Positions 50,446 through 58,156 of a DNA stretch of 64,000 nt are shown piece by piece; position 1 is the first letter of the stretch; every line of letters begins with the position of its first letter. A program made the translations under genes and the position numbers. The stretch spans positions 1-64,000 of the forward strand of contig NZ_QDKQ01000033.1 of the NCBI RefSeq assembly GCF_003116815.1, read 5' to 3'. Origin of the DNA: Caulobacter endophyticus (GTDB lineage: Bacteria > Pseudomonadota > Alphaproteobacteria > Caulobacterales > Caulobacteraceae). The notes beneath the pieces were generated by a model. That model had not been told where the DNA came from. It saw nothing but the letters and a program-made list of their open reading frames with translations, and did not search any database.

Positions 50446-52578
50446 GTGACCGCGAGCCCGACGTCTGACCAGATTCAGGCCTGCGACCGCGAACCGATCC
50501 ACATCCCCGGCGCCATCCAGCCCCACGGCGGCCTGCTGGTCCTCGACCGCGACAGCCTTGCGGTGCGCATGACGGCCGGCGACGTCCCCGGCCTGCTGGA
50601 GGTTTCGTCCGTCATCGGCCAGAGCGCCGGCGCCTTGATCGGCGACGGTCTGGCGGCACAGGCCGCGGCCATCTCCAACTCGCGCCCGGCCGGCGGCTTC
50701 ATCGGCGTGCTGCATCGGGGCGGCCGCAACCTCGACCTCAGCGCCACGGTGCAGGGCGACCTCGTGCTTCTGGAGATCGAGCCCGGCCTCGACCGTCCGA
50801 TGGCCGGCTCGCAGATCCTGACCCACCTGGAGGCGGCGGCCGCCGCCTTCGAGCGCTGCCCCGGCCTGAAGACGCTGTACGACCGCGCCGCCCTGGAATT
50901 CCGCCGCCTGACCGGCTTCGACCGGGTGATGATCTACCGCTTCGGCGACGACGACGCCGGCGAGGTGGTCGGCGAGGATCGCGCCCATCACCTGAAGAGC
51001 TTCCTCAACCACCGCTTCCCGGGCTCCGACATTCCCAGCCAGGCCCGCGCCCTCTATGTGCGCAACCTGGTGCGGGTGATCCCCAACTGCGCCTATGCGC
51101 CCGCCCCGCTGGAGCCCGCGCCCGATACGCCGCTCGACATGAGCGACCTGGCCCTGCGCAGCGTCTCGCCGGTGCACATGCAGTACATGCGCAACATGGG
51201 CGTGGCGGCCTCGGCCTCGGTGTCGATCGTCAAGGACGGCCGGCTGTGGGGCCTGGTGGCCTGTCACAACGACAGCCCGCGCCTGCTGCCCTACGAGATC
51301 CGCGCCGCCTGCCGCGCGCTGGCCGGGGGCCTGGCCCGCCAGATCAAGGCCAAGGAAGAGGCCGAGACCTGGCGCGAGAAGCTGCGCCTGCGCTCGCTGG
51401 GCGACGACCTGACGGCCGTGCTGGCCCAGTCGGACGAGGGCGACCTGTCTCTGGAGGAGCACGCCGCCGACCTGGTCGCCCTGGGCGAGGCCGACGGCGT
51501 GGCGGTGTTCCGCGAGGACCGCATCGAGACCGCCGGCAAGACCCCGCCGCACACGGCCCTGGCCATGCTGCGCGACTGGCTGCTCGACGTCGACGCCGGC
51601 GGGGTGATCGCCACCGATCGCAGCGAGAACGCCTTCCCCGGCGCCAGCGCCTTCAAGAGCTGGGCCTCGGGCCTGATGGGCGTGGTGGTCGAGCGCACGC
51701 CGCTGCTGGCGGTGCTGTGGACCCGCGCCGAAGAGGTCGAGGTCGTGCGCTGGGCCGGCGATCCCTACCGCACCGCCAAGGCGGCCGGCGGCGACGGCGC
51801 CCTGACGCCGCGCGCCTCGTTCGACGCCTGGACCGAGACGGTGCGCGGCCGCTCGCGGCCGTGGAGCGCCTCGCAGACCGAAGCCGCCCTGCGCCTGCGC
51901 CAGGACCTGCTGGACCTGCGCCGCGCCCGCCGCACCGCCGAGCTGAACACCCAGCTGCGCGCCACGCTGGACGACAAGGACGACCTGCTGCGGCAGAAGG
52001 ACTTCCTGCTGCGCGAGGTGAATCACAGGGTCCAGAACAGCCTGGCCCTGGCCGCCGGCTTCCTGACCATCCAGATGAAGGCCATCGACGACCCGGCCGC
52101 CCGCGCCCCGCTGGAGGAGGCCAGCCGCCGCCTCACCGCCGTGGGCCTGGTCCACCGCCGCCTCTATCGCGGCGACCAGCTGGAGACCGTCTCGCTCGAC
52201 CGCTACCTGGTGGAACTGGCCGAGGAGCTGGTGGAGTCTCTGGGCCAGGAATGGGCGCGGATGATCCGCGTCGACGCCGCCCCGGCCACGGTCTCGACCG
52301 ACAAGGCCGTGACAATCGGCCTGGTGGTCACCGAGCTGGTGATCAATGCGGTGAAGTACGCCTATGGCGGGCGGCCCGGCCGGATCGACATCGGCCTCAC
52401 CGAACAGGGCGGCCGCGTGCATATCTCGGTCGCCGACCAGGGCGGCGGCAAGCAGGGTCCGCGCATCGGCTTCGGCAGCAAGATGATGGACGCCATGGTC
52501 CGCCAGCTGGCCGGAACCCTGGCCTGTCACGACAACAATCCCGGCGTGCGGGCCGAACTGGACGCGCCGGCGGGCTGA
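50446..52578 (+). CDS. Bacteriophytochrome sensor histidine kinase (HWE/HisKA_2)
   Basis: This 710-residue protein (GTG 50446) senses red/far-red light through biliverdin. Domains: PAS (about 1-120) with the chromophore Cys13 in ACDREPIHIPGAIQPHG; GAF (about 130-300) with FPGSDIPSQAR (family PASDIP) and SPVHMQYMRNMGV (the conserved His); PHY (about 310-480); then a HisKA_2 phosphoacceptor LREVNHRVQNSL (His at about 525) and HATPase ELVINAVKYAYGG (about 628-640). The kinase type is common in general-stress signalling of alphaproteobacteria. An ATG at 50311 would add 45 residues lacking family similarity. No heme oxygenase or response regulator gene adjoins. Confidence 0.93.
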   Translation: MTASPTSDQIQACDREPIHIPGAIQPHGGLLVLDRDSLAVRMTAGDVPGLLEVSSVIGQSAGALIGDGLAAQAAAISNSRPAGGFIGVLHRGGRNLDLSATVQGDLVLLEIEPGLDRPMAGSQILTHLEAAAAAFERCPGLKTLYDRAALEFRRLTGFDRVMIYRFGDDDAGEVVGEDRAHHLKSFLNHRFPGSDIPSQARALYVRNLVRVIPNCAYAPAPLEPAPDTPLDMSDLALRSVSPVHMQYMRNMGVAASASVSIVKDGRLWGLVACHNDSPRLLPYEIRAACRALAGGLARQIKAKEEAETWREKLRLRSLGDDLTAVLAQSDEGDLSLEEHAADLVALGEADGVAVFREDRIETAGKTPPHTALAMLRDWLLDVDAGGVIATDRSENAFPGASAFKSWASGLMGVVVERTPLLAVLWTRAEEVEVVRWAGDPYRTAKAAGGDGALTPRASFDAWTETVRGRSRPWSASQTEAALRLRQDLLDLRRARRTAELNTQLRATLDDKDDLLRQKDFLLREVNHRVQNSLALAAGFLTIQMKAIDDPAARAPLEEASRRLTAVGLVHRRLYRGDQLETVSLDRYLVELAEELVESLGQEWARMIRVDAAPATVSTDKAVTIGLVVTELVINAVKYAYGGRPGRIDIGLTEQGGRVHISVADQGGGKQGPRIGFGSKMMDAMVRQLAGTLACHDNNPGVRAELDAPAG

Positions 52579-52591
52579 GCCGGCAGGCGCT

Positions 52592-52695
52592 GCGTCCTTC
52601 GAGGCCCGCTGCGCGGCGCGCCTCAGGATGAGGACGCCGATTGCACTGACGTCCTCATCCTGAGGTGCGAGGCCTCGCCGAGCCTCGAAGGACGC
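52592..52695. repeat. Dispersed 104-bp nested inverted repeat (family C)
   Basis: The outer arms GCGTCCTTCGAGGC / GCCTCGAAGGACGC and inner arms CCTCAGGATGAGGAC / GTCCTCATCCTGAGG are exact complements (14 and 15 bp). The whole can fold into one long hairpin. This class is widespread in alphaproteobacterial intergenic regions. Only this copy is present in the window. It lies 13 bp after the phytochrome stop and may end its transcript. Confidence 0.8.
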
Positions 52696-52730
52696 GCGCC
52701 GCCGCCCCCCTTCAGGCCCCGCTTGCAATT

Positions 52731-52771
52731 TTGAGAATGATCGTTCATTTTTTTGAGAATGAACGTTCATT
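52731..52771. promoter_or_regulatory. Tandem TetR-type palindromes upstream of rpoH
   Basis: Two 19-bp copies of TTGAGAATGAxCGTTCATT lie 22 bp apart (start to start; 52731 and 52753). The second contains the perfect palindrome AATGAACGTTCATT, the first differs by one base. Two full helical turns separate them, so two dimers would bind the same face. The region between repeat C and rpoH (52696-52923) holds no other gene; near 52860-52901 it can form a hairpin GGAGCC-GCGTT-GGCTCC just upstream of the rpoH ribosome site. Confidence 0.6.
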
Positions 52772-52923
52772 CCGCCATCGAAATGTCCAATACCTGAGCC
52801 ACGGTGTCGGACATTACAAATGCGTTATCGCCCTTACCTTAACCGCAACCCGTACCTATCTCACCCATTCGAAAGTGGGCTTCGGGAGCCGCGTTGGCTC
52901 CGAGTCCAGGGGATATTGAACTC

Positions 52924-53811
52924 ATGGCTGTGAATTCCTTGTCGGTGATGTCGCCGGACGGCGGCCTGTCGCGCTACCTGACCGAAATCCGCAAGTTCCC
53001 GATGCTGGCGAAGGATGAGGAGTTCATGCTCGCCCAGCGCTGGAAGGAGCATCAGGACAGCGACGCCGCGCACAAGATGGTGACGAGCCACCTGCGCCTC
53101 GTGGCCAAGATCGCCATGGGTTATCGCGGCTACGGCCTGCCGATCGGCGAAGTGATCTCCGAGGGCAATGTCGGCCTCATGCAGGCGGTCAAGAAGTTCG
53201 AGCCCGAAAAGGGCTTCCGCCTGGCCACCTACGCCATGTGGTGGATCCGCGCCTCGATCCAGGAATACATCCTGCGCTCGTGGTCGCTGGTGAAGATGGG
53301 CACGACCGCCGCGCAGAAGAAGCTGTTCTTCAACCTGCGCAAGGCCAAGAGCCAGATCAGCGCCTTCGAGGACGGCGACCTGCGTCCCGAACAGGTCAGC
53401 GCCATCGCCACCAAGCTGGGCGTGCTGGACAGCGAGGTCATCTCGATGAACCGCCGCCTGTCGGGCCCCGACGCCTCGCTGAACGCGCCGCTGCGCGCCG
53501 ACGGCGAAAGCGAATGGCAGGACTGGCTGGCCGACGACGACCAGGTTTCGCAAGAGACCATCGTCGCCGAGAACGAGGAAAAGTCGCTCCGCATGACCCT
53601 CCTGGAGGAGGCCATGGTCGAGCTGACCGACCGCGAGCGGCACATCCTGACCGAGCGTCGCCTGAAGGACGACCCGACCACCCTGGAAGACCTGGCCGCC
53701 CAGTACGGCGTCAGCCGCGAGCGGGTCCGCCAGATCGAGGTTCGCGCCTTCGAGAAGCTGCAGAAGTCCATGCGCGAGGCGGCGATCGCCAAGAACATGG
53801 TCGAAGCGTAG
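52924..53811 (+). CDS. rpoH: RNA polymerase heat-shock sigma factor (sigma-32)
   Basis: This is a 295-residue sigma factor: region 1.2/2 with LSRYLTEIRKFPMLAKDEEF, LVAKIAMGYRGYGLPIGEVISEGNVGLM and FRLATYAMWWIRASIQEYILRSWSL (core binding and -10 recognition), then the RpoH box QKKLFFNLRK that distinguishes sigma-32 from other sigma-70 members, and region 4 with LEDLAAQYGVSRERVRQIEVRAFEKLQ (-35 recognition). It directs transcription of chaperone and protease genes. ATG 52924 gives the family N-terminus. It has its own promoter region and a strong terminator, so it is monocistronic. Confidence 0.96.
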   Translation: MAVNSLSVMSPDGGLSRYLTEIRKFPMLAKDEEFMLAQRWKEHQDSDAAHKMVTSHLRLVAKIAMGYRGYGLPIGEVISEGNVGLMQAVKKFEPEKGFRLATYAMWWIRASIQEYILRSWSLVKMGTTAAQKKLFFNLRKAKSQISAFEDGDLRPEQVSAIATKLGVLDSEVISMNRRLSGPDASLNAPLRADGESEWQDWLADDDQVSQETIVAENEEKSLRMTLLEEAMVELTDRERHILTERRLKDDPTTLEDLAAQYGVSRERVRQIEVRAFEKLQKSMREAAIAKNMVEA

Positions 53812-53840
53812 GGCCCGTCCCCCAAGCTCAGCCTGAAGAG

Positions 53841-53872
53841 AGGCCGTCGCGCTCCCCCGCGGCGGCCTTTTT
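53841..53872 (+). terminator. Intrinsic terminator of rpoH
   Basis: AGGCCG and CGGCCT, extended by a CGCG/CGCG pair, form a GC stem around CTCCCC and are followed by TTTTTC, 30 bp after the rpoH stop. Confidence 0.85.
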
Positions 53873-53885
53873 CTTGCGCGGTTCG

Positions 53886-54401
53886 CTACTGGGCTGGCCG
53901 CGAGACCGGCTCGCCGGCGCATTCCAGCACGAGCCGCCGCAGCGCCCTGGCCTCGCCTCCGTCGAAATTGTTGGTCGGGCCGTTCTCGGCATAGAGGGCG
54001 ATCATCGAAGCCGAAGCGATATGCCTGGCCAGCACCGGGGTCAGGGTCAGGCGGCCGGTGATGCTCCCCCTCTTCAATTGCCCCTTCATCACCAGTCGCT
54101 CCTCGCGATCGACGCCCGGCTCGGTCAGGATCAGGTCAATGTCGAGATAGGAGCCCGCGCTCCATCGGCGAGGGTCAGGTTCGTCGTCGCCCTTTGTGGA
54201 GAAGACGAACTTCAGCACCTTCGGCGCCTCGCAGGAGGCGACGAAGATCGGCGGAAAACCCTCCCGCACCATTTCGGCCCGGGCCGTCGTCGCGCCGCGC
54301 GCGGGAACATGGCGCCACTCGTCATGGGCCTCACCGGCCAACGCCGCCTGCGTCAGGCCCAGCGCCAAGCAGAGCGGCAGCCATCCGTAAAGACGCGTCA
54401 C
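53886..54401 (-). CDS. Secreted protein of unknown function
   Basis: This is a 171-residue protein with a signal peptide (MTRLYGWLPLCLALGLTQAALA-GE). The mature domain is beta-rich: VREGFPPIFVASCEAPKVLKFVF, GSYLDIDLILTEPG, RLVMKGQLKRGSITGRLTLTPVL and a C-terminal Cys in LVLECAG. The two Cys (VASC and LEC) suggest one disulfide. I do not recognise a family. It converges with rpoH, whose terminator lies between. Confidence 0.75.
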   Translation of the reverse strand: MTRLYGWLPLCLALGLTQAALAGEAHDEWRHVPARGATTARAEMVREGFPPIFVASCEAPKVLKFVFSTKGDDEPDPRRWSAGSYLDIDLILTEPGVDREERLVMKGQLKRGSITGRLTLTPVLARHIASASMIALYAENGPTNNFDGGEARALRRLVLECAGEPVSRPAQ

Positions 54402-54624
54402 GTAAAATCTCTCGCCAAGGTAGAGAGCGAGGTTGACGCGATCCTTCGATGCCGATCAAGGGGATGCGGCGCGGCCCGTCGGGCTCTGCTATGATCTTCC
54501 ATCGTTTGCGGACCGCGCCGTCACCGGTCGGTCACAAAACGCCTTTTCCTCGCCGCCGACGCGCTCTAAGAGCCTCGCCTCCGATTTTTCCGGCGTCCTG
54601 CCGGCCCAAATTCAAAGACTTCCC

Positions 54625-55107
54625 ATGACCCGTCACGAACTGAAGACCTGGCCGCAGTATTTCGCCGCCGTGCGCTCGGGCAAGAAGCGCTTCGAGATCC
54701 GCCGCAACGACCGCGAATTCAAGGTCGGCGACGTGCTGGTGCTGCGCGAATTCGATCCGGAACAGGACGTCTACACCGGCCAGACCGAAGAGCGTCAGAT
54801 CACCTTCCTGCTGTCGGAAGAGGACTACGGCGTCATCCACGGCTTCGTGGCCATCGGCTTCGGCGACGTGGTGCATCACCCGAGCGCGGCCGAGGACCAC
54901 CCGCTGACCGCCGCCGAACTGGCCGAGTGGCACGAGACCGCCGCCGCCAACGCCGCCCTGCGCGGCGAAGAGGCCCGCCGGGTGTCGAAGTCCTACGTGG
55001 CCACCAACATGAGCGTCGCCGCCGACCGCCACGGCGCCGTGGCCGCCCTGGCCGAAAGCGACGCGGCCTTCCACGCCGCCGCCGCGCGGATCATCCGCAA
55101 GGGCTGA
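54625..55107 (+). CDS. DUF3850 / ASCH-like RNA-binding domain protein
   Basis: This is a 160-residue protein. The first 80 residues form a PUA/ASCH-like beta barrel (HELKTWPQYFAAVRSGKKRFEIRRNDREFKVGDVLVLREFD, then QITFLLSEEDYGVIHGFVAIGFG). The EIRRNDREFxVGDxLxLxE motif is diagnostic of DUF3850, a putative RNA-binding domain often found in phage or stress loci. The C-terminal half is Ala-rich and helical. The ATG at 54625 was chosen since it starts on the first strand; the frame stays open further upstream without a plausible start. It converges with the vapBC operon (16 bp gap). Confidence 0.85.
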   Translation: MTRHELKTWPQYFAAVRSGKKRFEIRRNDREFKVGDVLVLREFDPEQDVYTGQTEERQITFLLSEEDYGVIHGFVAIGFGDVVHHPSAAEDHPLTAAELAEWHETAAANAALRGEEARRVSKSYVATNMSVAADRHGAVAALAESDAAFHAAAARIIRKG

Positions 55108-55123
55108 GGTCAGACGGGCGGGG

Positions 55124-55534
55124 CTAGTCCCCACCCGCCAGCCAGTCCTCGCAGCGCAGACCCTCGACGCGCTCGAACTCGCTGAGGTTTCCCGTGACCA
55201 CCACGAGGCCGCGCGATCGCGCGTGACCGGCGATCAGCACGTCGTAACCGCCGATCGGGCGGCCAAGCCGCTCCAGCACCGCGCGAACATCCGCGGCGTG
55301 ATCAGCGGCCGGGGCGTCGAAGGGCAGAACCTCCAGTCGCGCCGCGAACTGCTCGACCGCATTGCGGTGATGCTCGGGCCGCGCTGACTTGGCCGCGCCG
55401 TGCAGCAGTTCAGTCAGAACGACCGTCGAAATGCAAAGCGCGTCCGCATTCAGGTTGAAGCGATCGCGTAGACCTGCCGGCCGATCCCTGAGCACGCGGA
55501 TGCACAGGTTGGTGTCGAGCATATAGCGCAGCAT
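55124..55534 (-). CDS. vapC: VapC-family PIN ribonuclease toxin
   Basis: This 136-residue PIN protein has the family length: MLDTNLCIRVL (first Asp at about 7), VVLTELLHGAA (Glu), GYDVLIAGHARSRGL (Asp/His region) and VVTGNLSEFERV (TxNxxEF). PIN toxins cleave tRNA or rRNA. All catalytic acidic residues are visible. It follows its antitoxin with a one-base overlap (TGATG). The LLHGAAKSARPEHHRN segment is typical of the VapC4-like group that cleaves initiator tRNA. Confidence 0.92.
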   Translation of the reverse strand: MLRYMLDTNLCIRVLRDRPAGLRDRFNLNADALCISTVVLTELLHGAAKSARPEHHRNAVEQFAARLEVLPFDAPAADHAADVRAVLERLGRPIGGYDVLIAGHARSRGLVVVTGNLSEFERVEGLRCEDWLAGGD

Positions 55535-55755
55535 CAGAAGGCTTCGCGCGCTTGCGGCTCGGGTTGATCGCGGACGCCCAGGTCGACGCCTGGCTCGGCG
55601 AAGAAATCATCCCAGGCAGCGTCCGACGGCACGATGACCCGCCGCTTCCCCTCCCGCAGCACCGTCACCGAGCGGACGCCGTCCGGAAACGCCACGTCTT
55701 TCGGCAGGCGAACCGCCTGAGATCGGTTGGACTGAAAAAGCGTCGTTCGGACCAT
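55534..55755 (-). CDS. vapB: VapB-family antitoxin (AbrB-type)
   Basis: This is a 73-residue protein: MVRTTLFQSNRSQAVRLPKDVAFPDGVRSVTVL, a SpoVT/AbrB-type swapped-hairpin DNA-binding domain, then a flexible tail DAAWDDFFAEPGVDL with the acidic/Phe motif that inserts into the toxin. The SNRSQAVRLPK motif is diagnostic of VapB. The ATG (55753-55755) is preceded by GGAGG about 6 nt upstream. A perfect palindrome at 55767-55787 lies just before it and should be its autoregulatory operator. Confidence 0.92.
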   Translation of the reverse strand: MVRTTLFQSNRSQAVRLPKDVAFPDGVRSVTVLREGKRRVIVPSDAAWDDFFAEPGVDLGVRDQPEPQAREAF

Positions 55756-55766
55756 GGCGGCCTCCT

Positions 55767-55787
55767 GGATATACAATCAGTATATCC
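55767..55787. promoter_or_regulatory. Operator palindrome of vapBC
   Basis: GGATATAC-AATCA-GTATATCC has 8-bp perfect arms and a 5-bp spacer, 12 bp before the vapB start. The core ATATAC-N5-GTATAT is the same as that of the ParD-like/map operator (6484-6500). Confidence 0.75.
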
Positions 55788-55804
55788 CAATGCTCGTGCA
55801 GCGC

Positions 55805-56677
55805 CTACCGCCCTTTGCGCGCCGCCTTCACCCCGCTCAGGATCGCCTCGGTCACGAAGCCGGGGTCCTCGTGCGGCAGGCCGTGGCCGGCCGAGGGGGC
55901 GATGGTCTGGGTCGCGCGGGACGACAGGGTCAGGAACTGTTTCTGCAGGTCCTGGGTCACGGCTTCCAACTCGACGGCCAGGGGTTCGCCCAGCTCCGGG
56001 ACCATCCGCCATTTGGGGCTATGGGTGGCCACCACCACCGGCTTGTCGCCGAGCGAGCGAAGGGCGCGGGCCTGGGCGCTGCTGGCGGCGACGTCGAGAT
56101 TTTCCGGATTGAGGCTGGGATCGCGCGGCATCCGCGTGAGAAAGCCGCGCGCGTCCGTCAGCGCCTTCGGCTCGTCCGGCGTCGCGGCCGGCAGCCTGGC
56201 CAGCCAGGCTTCCATCTGGTCGGGATGGGTCGAGGAGATCAGCACCAGCCCGGCGGTCTCGTCGGGATAGCGGGCGGCGAAGACCTGGGCGTGCAGGCCG
56301 CCGATCGAGTGGCCGGCCAGCAGGAACGGCGGCGCGACCTTGGCCGCGTGCAGGGCGGCCCTGAGGTCGGCCGCCGCGTCGGCGCTGGTGCGAGGCCCGC
56401 CCGGAGGCGCCGGGTCGCTGCCGCCCAGGCCGGCGCGGTCGTAAAGGCAGATCCGGGCGACTTGCGACACCCGCGCCGCGATCCGGCGCCAGGCCTCGTC
56501 CTCGACCGGCGCGAGGCCCATGCCGGCGTCGACCACCACGGTCGGCGCGCCCTGGCCTTGGCAGGCGAGGCGGATCATCCGCCCGCCGCCGACCTCGAAA
56601 CGTCCGTCCTGGGCCACGGCCTGACCGGCGAAAGCCGCCGACAGCGCCACGGCCAGGGCTATCCGGCGCACCGTCAT
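55805..56677 (-). CDS. Exported alpha/beta hydrolase
   Basis: This 290-residue protein begins with a signal peptide (MTVRRIALAVALSAAFAGQAVAQDG). It has the hydrolase fold with VVVDAGMGLAPVE (oxyanion strand), ICLYDRAGLGGSDPA, LLAGHSIGGLHAQVF (nucleophile Ser at about 122), TAGLVLISSTHP and a C-terminal SAGHGLPHEDP (catalytic His). Substrate specificity is not visible. The ATG lies 2 bp after the upstream MFS stop, so it is co-transcribed with that transporter. The two could handle the same compound (inference). Confidence 0.88.
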   Translation of the reverse strand: MTVRRIALAVALSAAFAGQAVAQDGRFEVGGGRMIRLACQGQGAPTVVVDAGMGLAPVEDEAWRRIAARVSQVARICLYDRAGLGGSDPAPPGGPRTSADAAADLRAALHAAKVAPPFLLAGHSIGGLHAQVFAARYPDETAGLVLISSTHPDQMEAWLARLPAATPDEPKALTDARGFLTRMPRDPSLNPENLDVAASSAQARALRSLGDKPVVVATHSPKWRMVPELGEPLAVELEAVTQDLQKQFLTLSSRATQTIAPSAGHGLPHEDPGFVTEAILSGVKAARKGR

Positions 56678-56679
56678 TC

Positions 56680-57996
56680 CTAGACTCCCCCTTCGTCGCC
56701 GCGTTCCAGGCCGGCCAGGGTCGCTTCGTCCGAGGCGTCGGCGGTGCTGACCTTGCTGAGCACGGCCTGGCGCAGGGCGTAGGCCAGCATGGCCGCCAGG
56801 ATCAGGGCGTTGAGCACGAACGGCGCCCAGCCGATCGCCTCGTAAAGCAGCACGAACAGCGGGGCTACCACCACGTTGAGACCGTTTATGGCCGCGATGG
56901 CGCCGGCCGCGCCGGCCTGGTCCTTGGCGCCGACCGAGAGCGAGGCGCCGGCCGTGAAGCCCGGCCGCGCGAAACCGTAGCCCAGCGACGAGACCGCATA
57001 GCCGATGGCCACCGCCGCGTAGTCGGGGGCGAAGGCGACGACCACATTGCCCAGCGCCGCCACCCCCACGCCCCAGCGCATCAGCTCGCGCGGGCCCATC
57101 GAGAACATCCGGATCAGGCCCCACTGAGCCAGCAGGCCCGCAACCGCGCCCGCGGCCATGGCCAGGGTGATGAAGCCCTGGGCCTTGATCGGGGCCACGC
57201 CCAGCTTGTCGATGATCAGAAAGCCTAGCGTCTGGGTCTGGGCGGTCTGGCAGGTGGCCACGAGAAAGCCGAACAGCAGGAACGGCGCCAGGCGCGGATC
57301 GCGCCACAGGCTGTCGCCCCGCCGCAGCGACGGGAAGGCCAGCCGCGCGCGGGGCTGCGGCTCGCCCGCCGTCGCCGGCGGTGTCGTCTCGTCCAGGCCC
57401 CGCTTGACGATCCACATCATTACGGCCGCCAGCCCCGCGAAGGCGAACATCGGCCCGGCCAGACCCACCACCGGCAGCACGAACAGCGGCGCCAGCAGCG
57501 GCCCCACCACGGTGCCCAGGCCGAAGGCCCCGGCCAGGGTGGCCATGGCCTGGGTGCGCTCCTCGCGCTTGGTGCGATCGGCCAGATAGGCCTGGGTGGC
57601 CGGATTGGCGGCCGAACCGAACAGGCCAAACAGCGCCCGCGCCAGCAGGAACAGCACGAAGACCAGCATCGGCGGGAAGAGGTGGCGCAGGCCCGCGCTG
57701 ACCACGAAGGCGCACAGCGTCATCGACACGCAGAACCCGCCCAGCCCCAGCAGGATCAGCGGCTTGCGGCCGCGCACGTCCGACCGCTTGGCCCAGAACG
57801 GCGATGAGATCGCCCACAGCAGCGCCGACAGCGAGAAGATCGCCGCCACCATGGCGTCAGGGATGCCGATCTGCCGGCCGATGGCGGGAAGGACGGACAG
57901 CATGCCCGTATTGCCCAGCGCCGTGGCCGCCGACACCCCGAACAGGATGGCGAAGGCCCGCCGGTTGACCTGTTGATCTTGAGCGGCGGCAGACAT
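56680..57996 (-). CDS. MFS transporter
   Basis: This is a 438-residue protein with twelve hydrophobic segments. The major-facilitator signature lies in the loop after helix 2 (SPFWAKRSDVRGRKPLILLG, the GxxxDRxGRR-like motif) and again in ADRTKREERTQAMATLAGAFG. This is the pattern of 12-helix drug-proton antiporters. The ATG at 57996 gives the usual cytosolic N-terminus. It is followed within 2 bp by the alpha/beta hydrolase gene. The substrate is unknown. Confidence 0.9.
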   Translation of the reverse strand: MSAAAQDQQVNRRAFAILFGVSAATALGNTGMLSVLPAIGRQIGIPDAMVAAIFSLSALLWAISSPFWAKRSDVRGRKPLILLGLGGFCVSMTLCAFVVSAGLRHLFPPMLVFVLFLLARALFGLFGSAANPATQAYLADRTKREERTQAMATLAGAFGLGTVVGPLLAPLFVLPVVGLAGPMFAFAGLAAVMMWIVKRGLDETTPPATAGEPQPRARLAFPSLRRGDSLWRDPRLAPFLLFGFLVATCQTAQTQTLGFLIIDKLGVAPIKAQGFITLAMAAGAVAGLLAQWGLIRMFSMGPRELMRWGVGVAALGNVVVAFAPDYAAVAIGYAVSSLGYGFARPGFTAGASLSVGAKDQAGAAGAIAAINGLNVVVAPLFVLLYEAIGWAPFVLNALILAAMLAYALRQAVLSKVSTADASDEATLAGLERGDEGGV

Positions 57997-58156
57997 CGAA
58001 CAAACGTTAGAGGGGGTTCGCGCGCAGGGGAAGGCCCCGCTTTCGCCTTCGACGCCCCGCGCCATCCGGTCGCGGGTTCGTCCCCAGGGTCCGATACCTT
58101 GGATTAAGCATTAACGGCGATGATGCCGGCTGAAATCCGCGGGGCTCTCTTTCGTC

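Noticed and set aside
55805..57817. A long minus-strand frame that would extend the exported hydrolase far upstream
   Set aside because: The hydrolase has its own signal peptide at 56677; the extension is the shadow of the MFS transporter in another frame.
58104..58115. CtrA site (TTAAGCATTAAC) before motA
   Set aside because: The two TTAA elements are 3 bp apart, whereas the CtrA consensus has 7 bp (sometimes 6) between them; kept only as a note in the motA entry.
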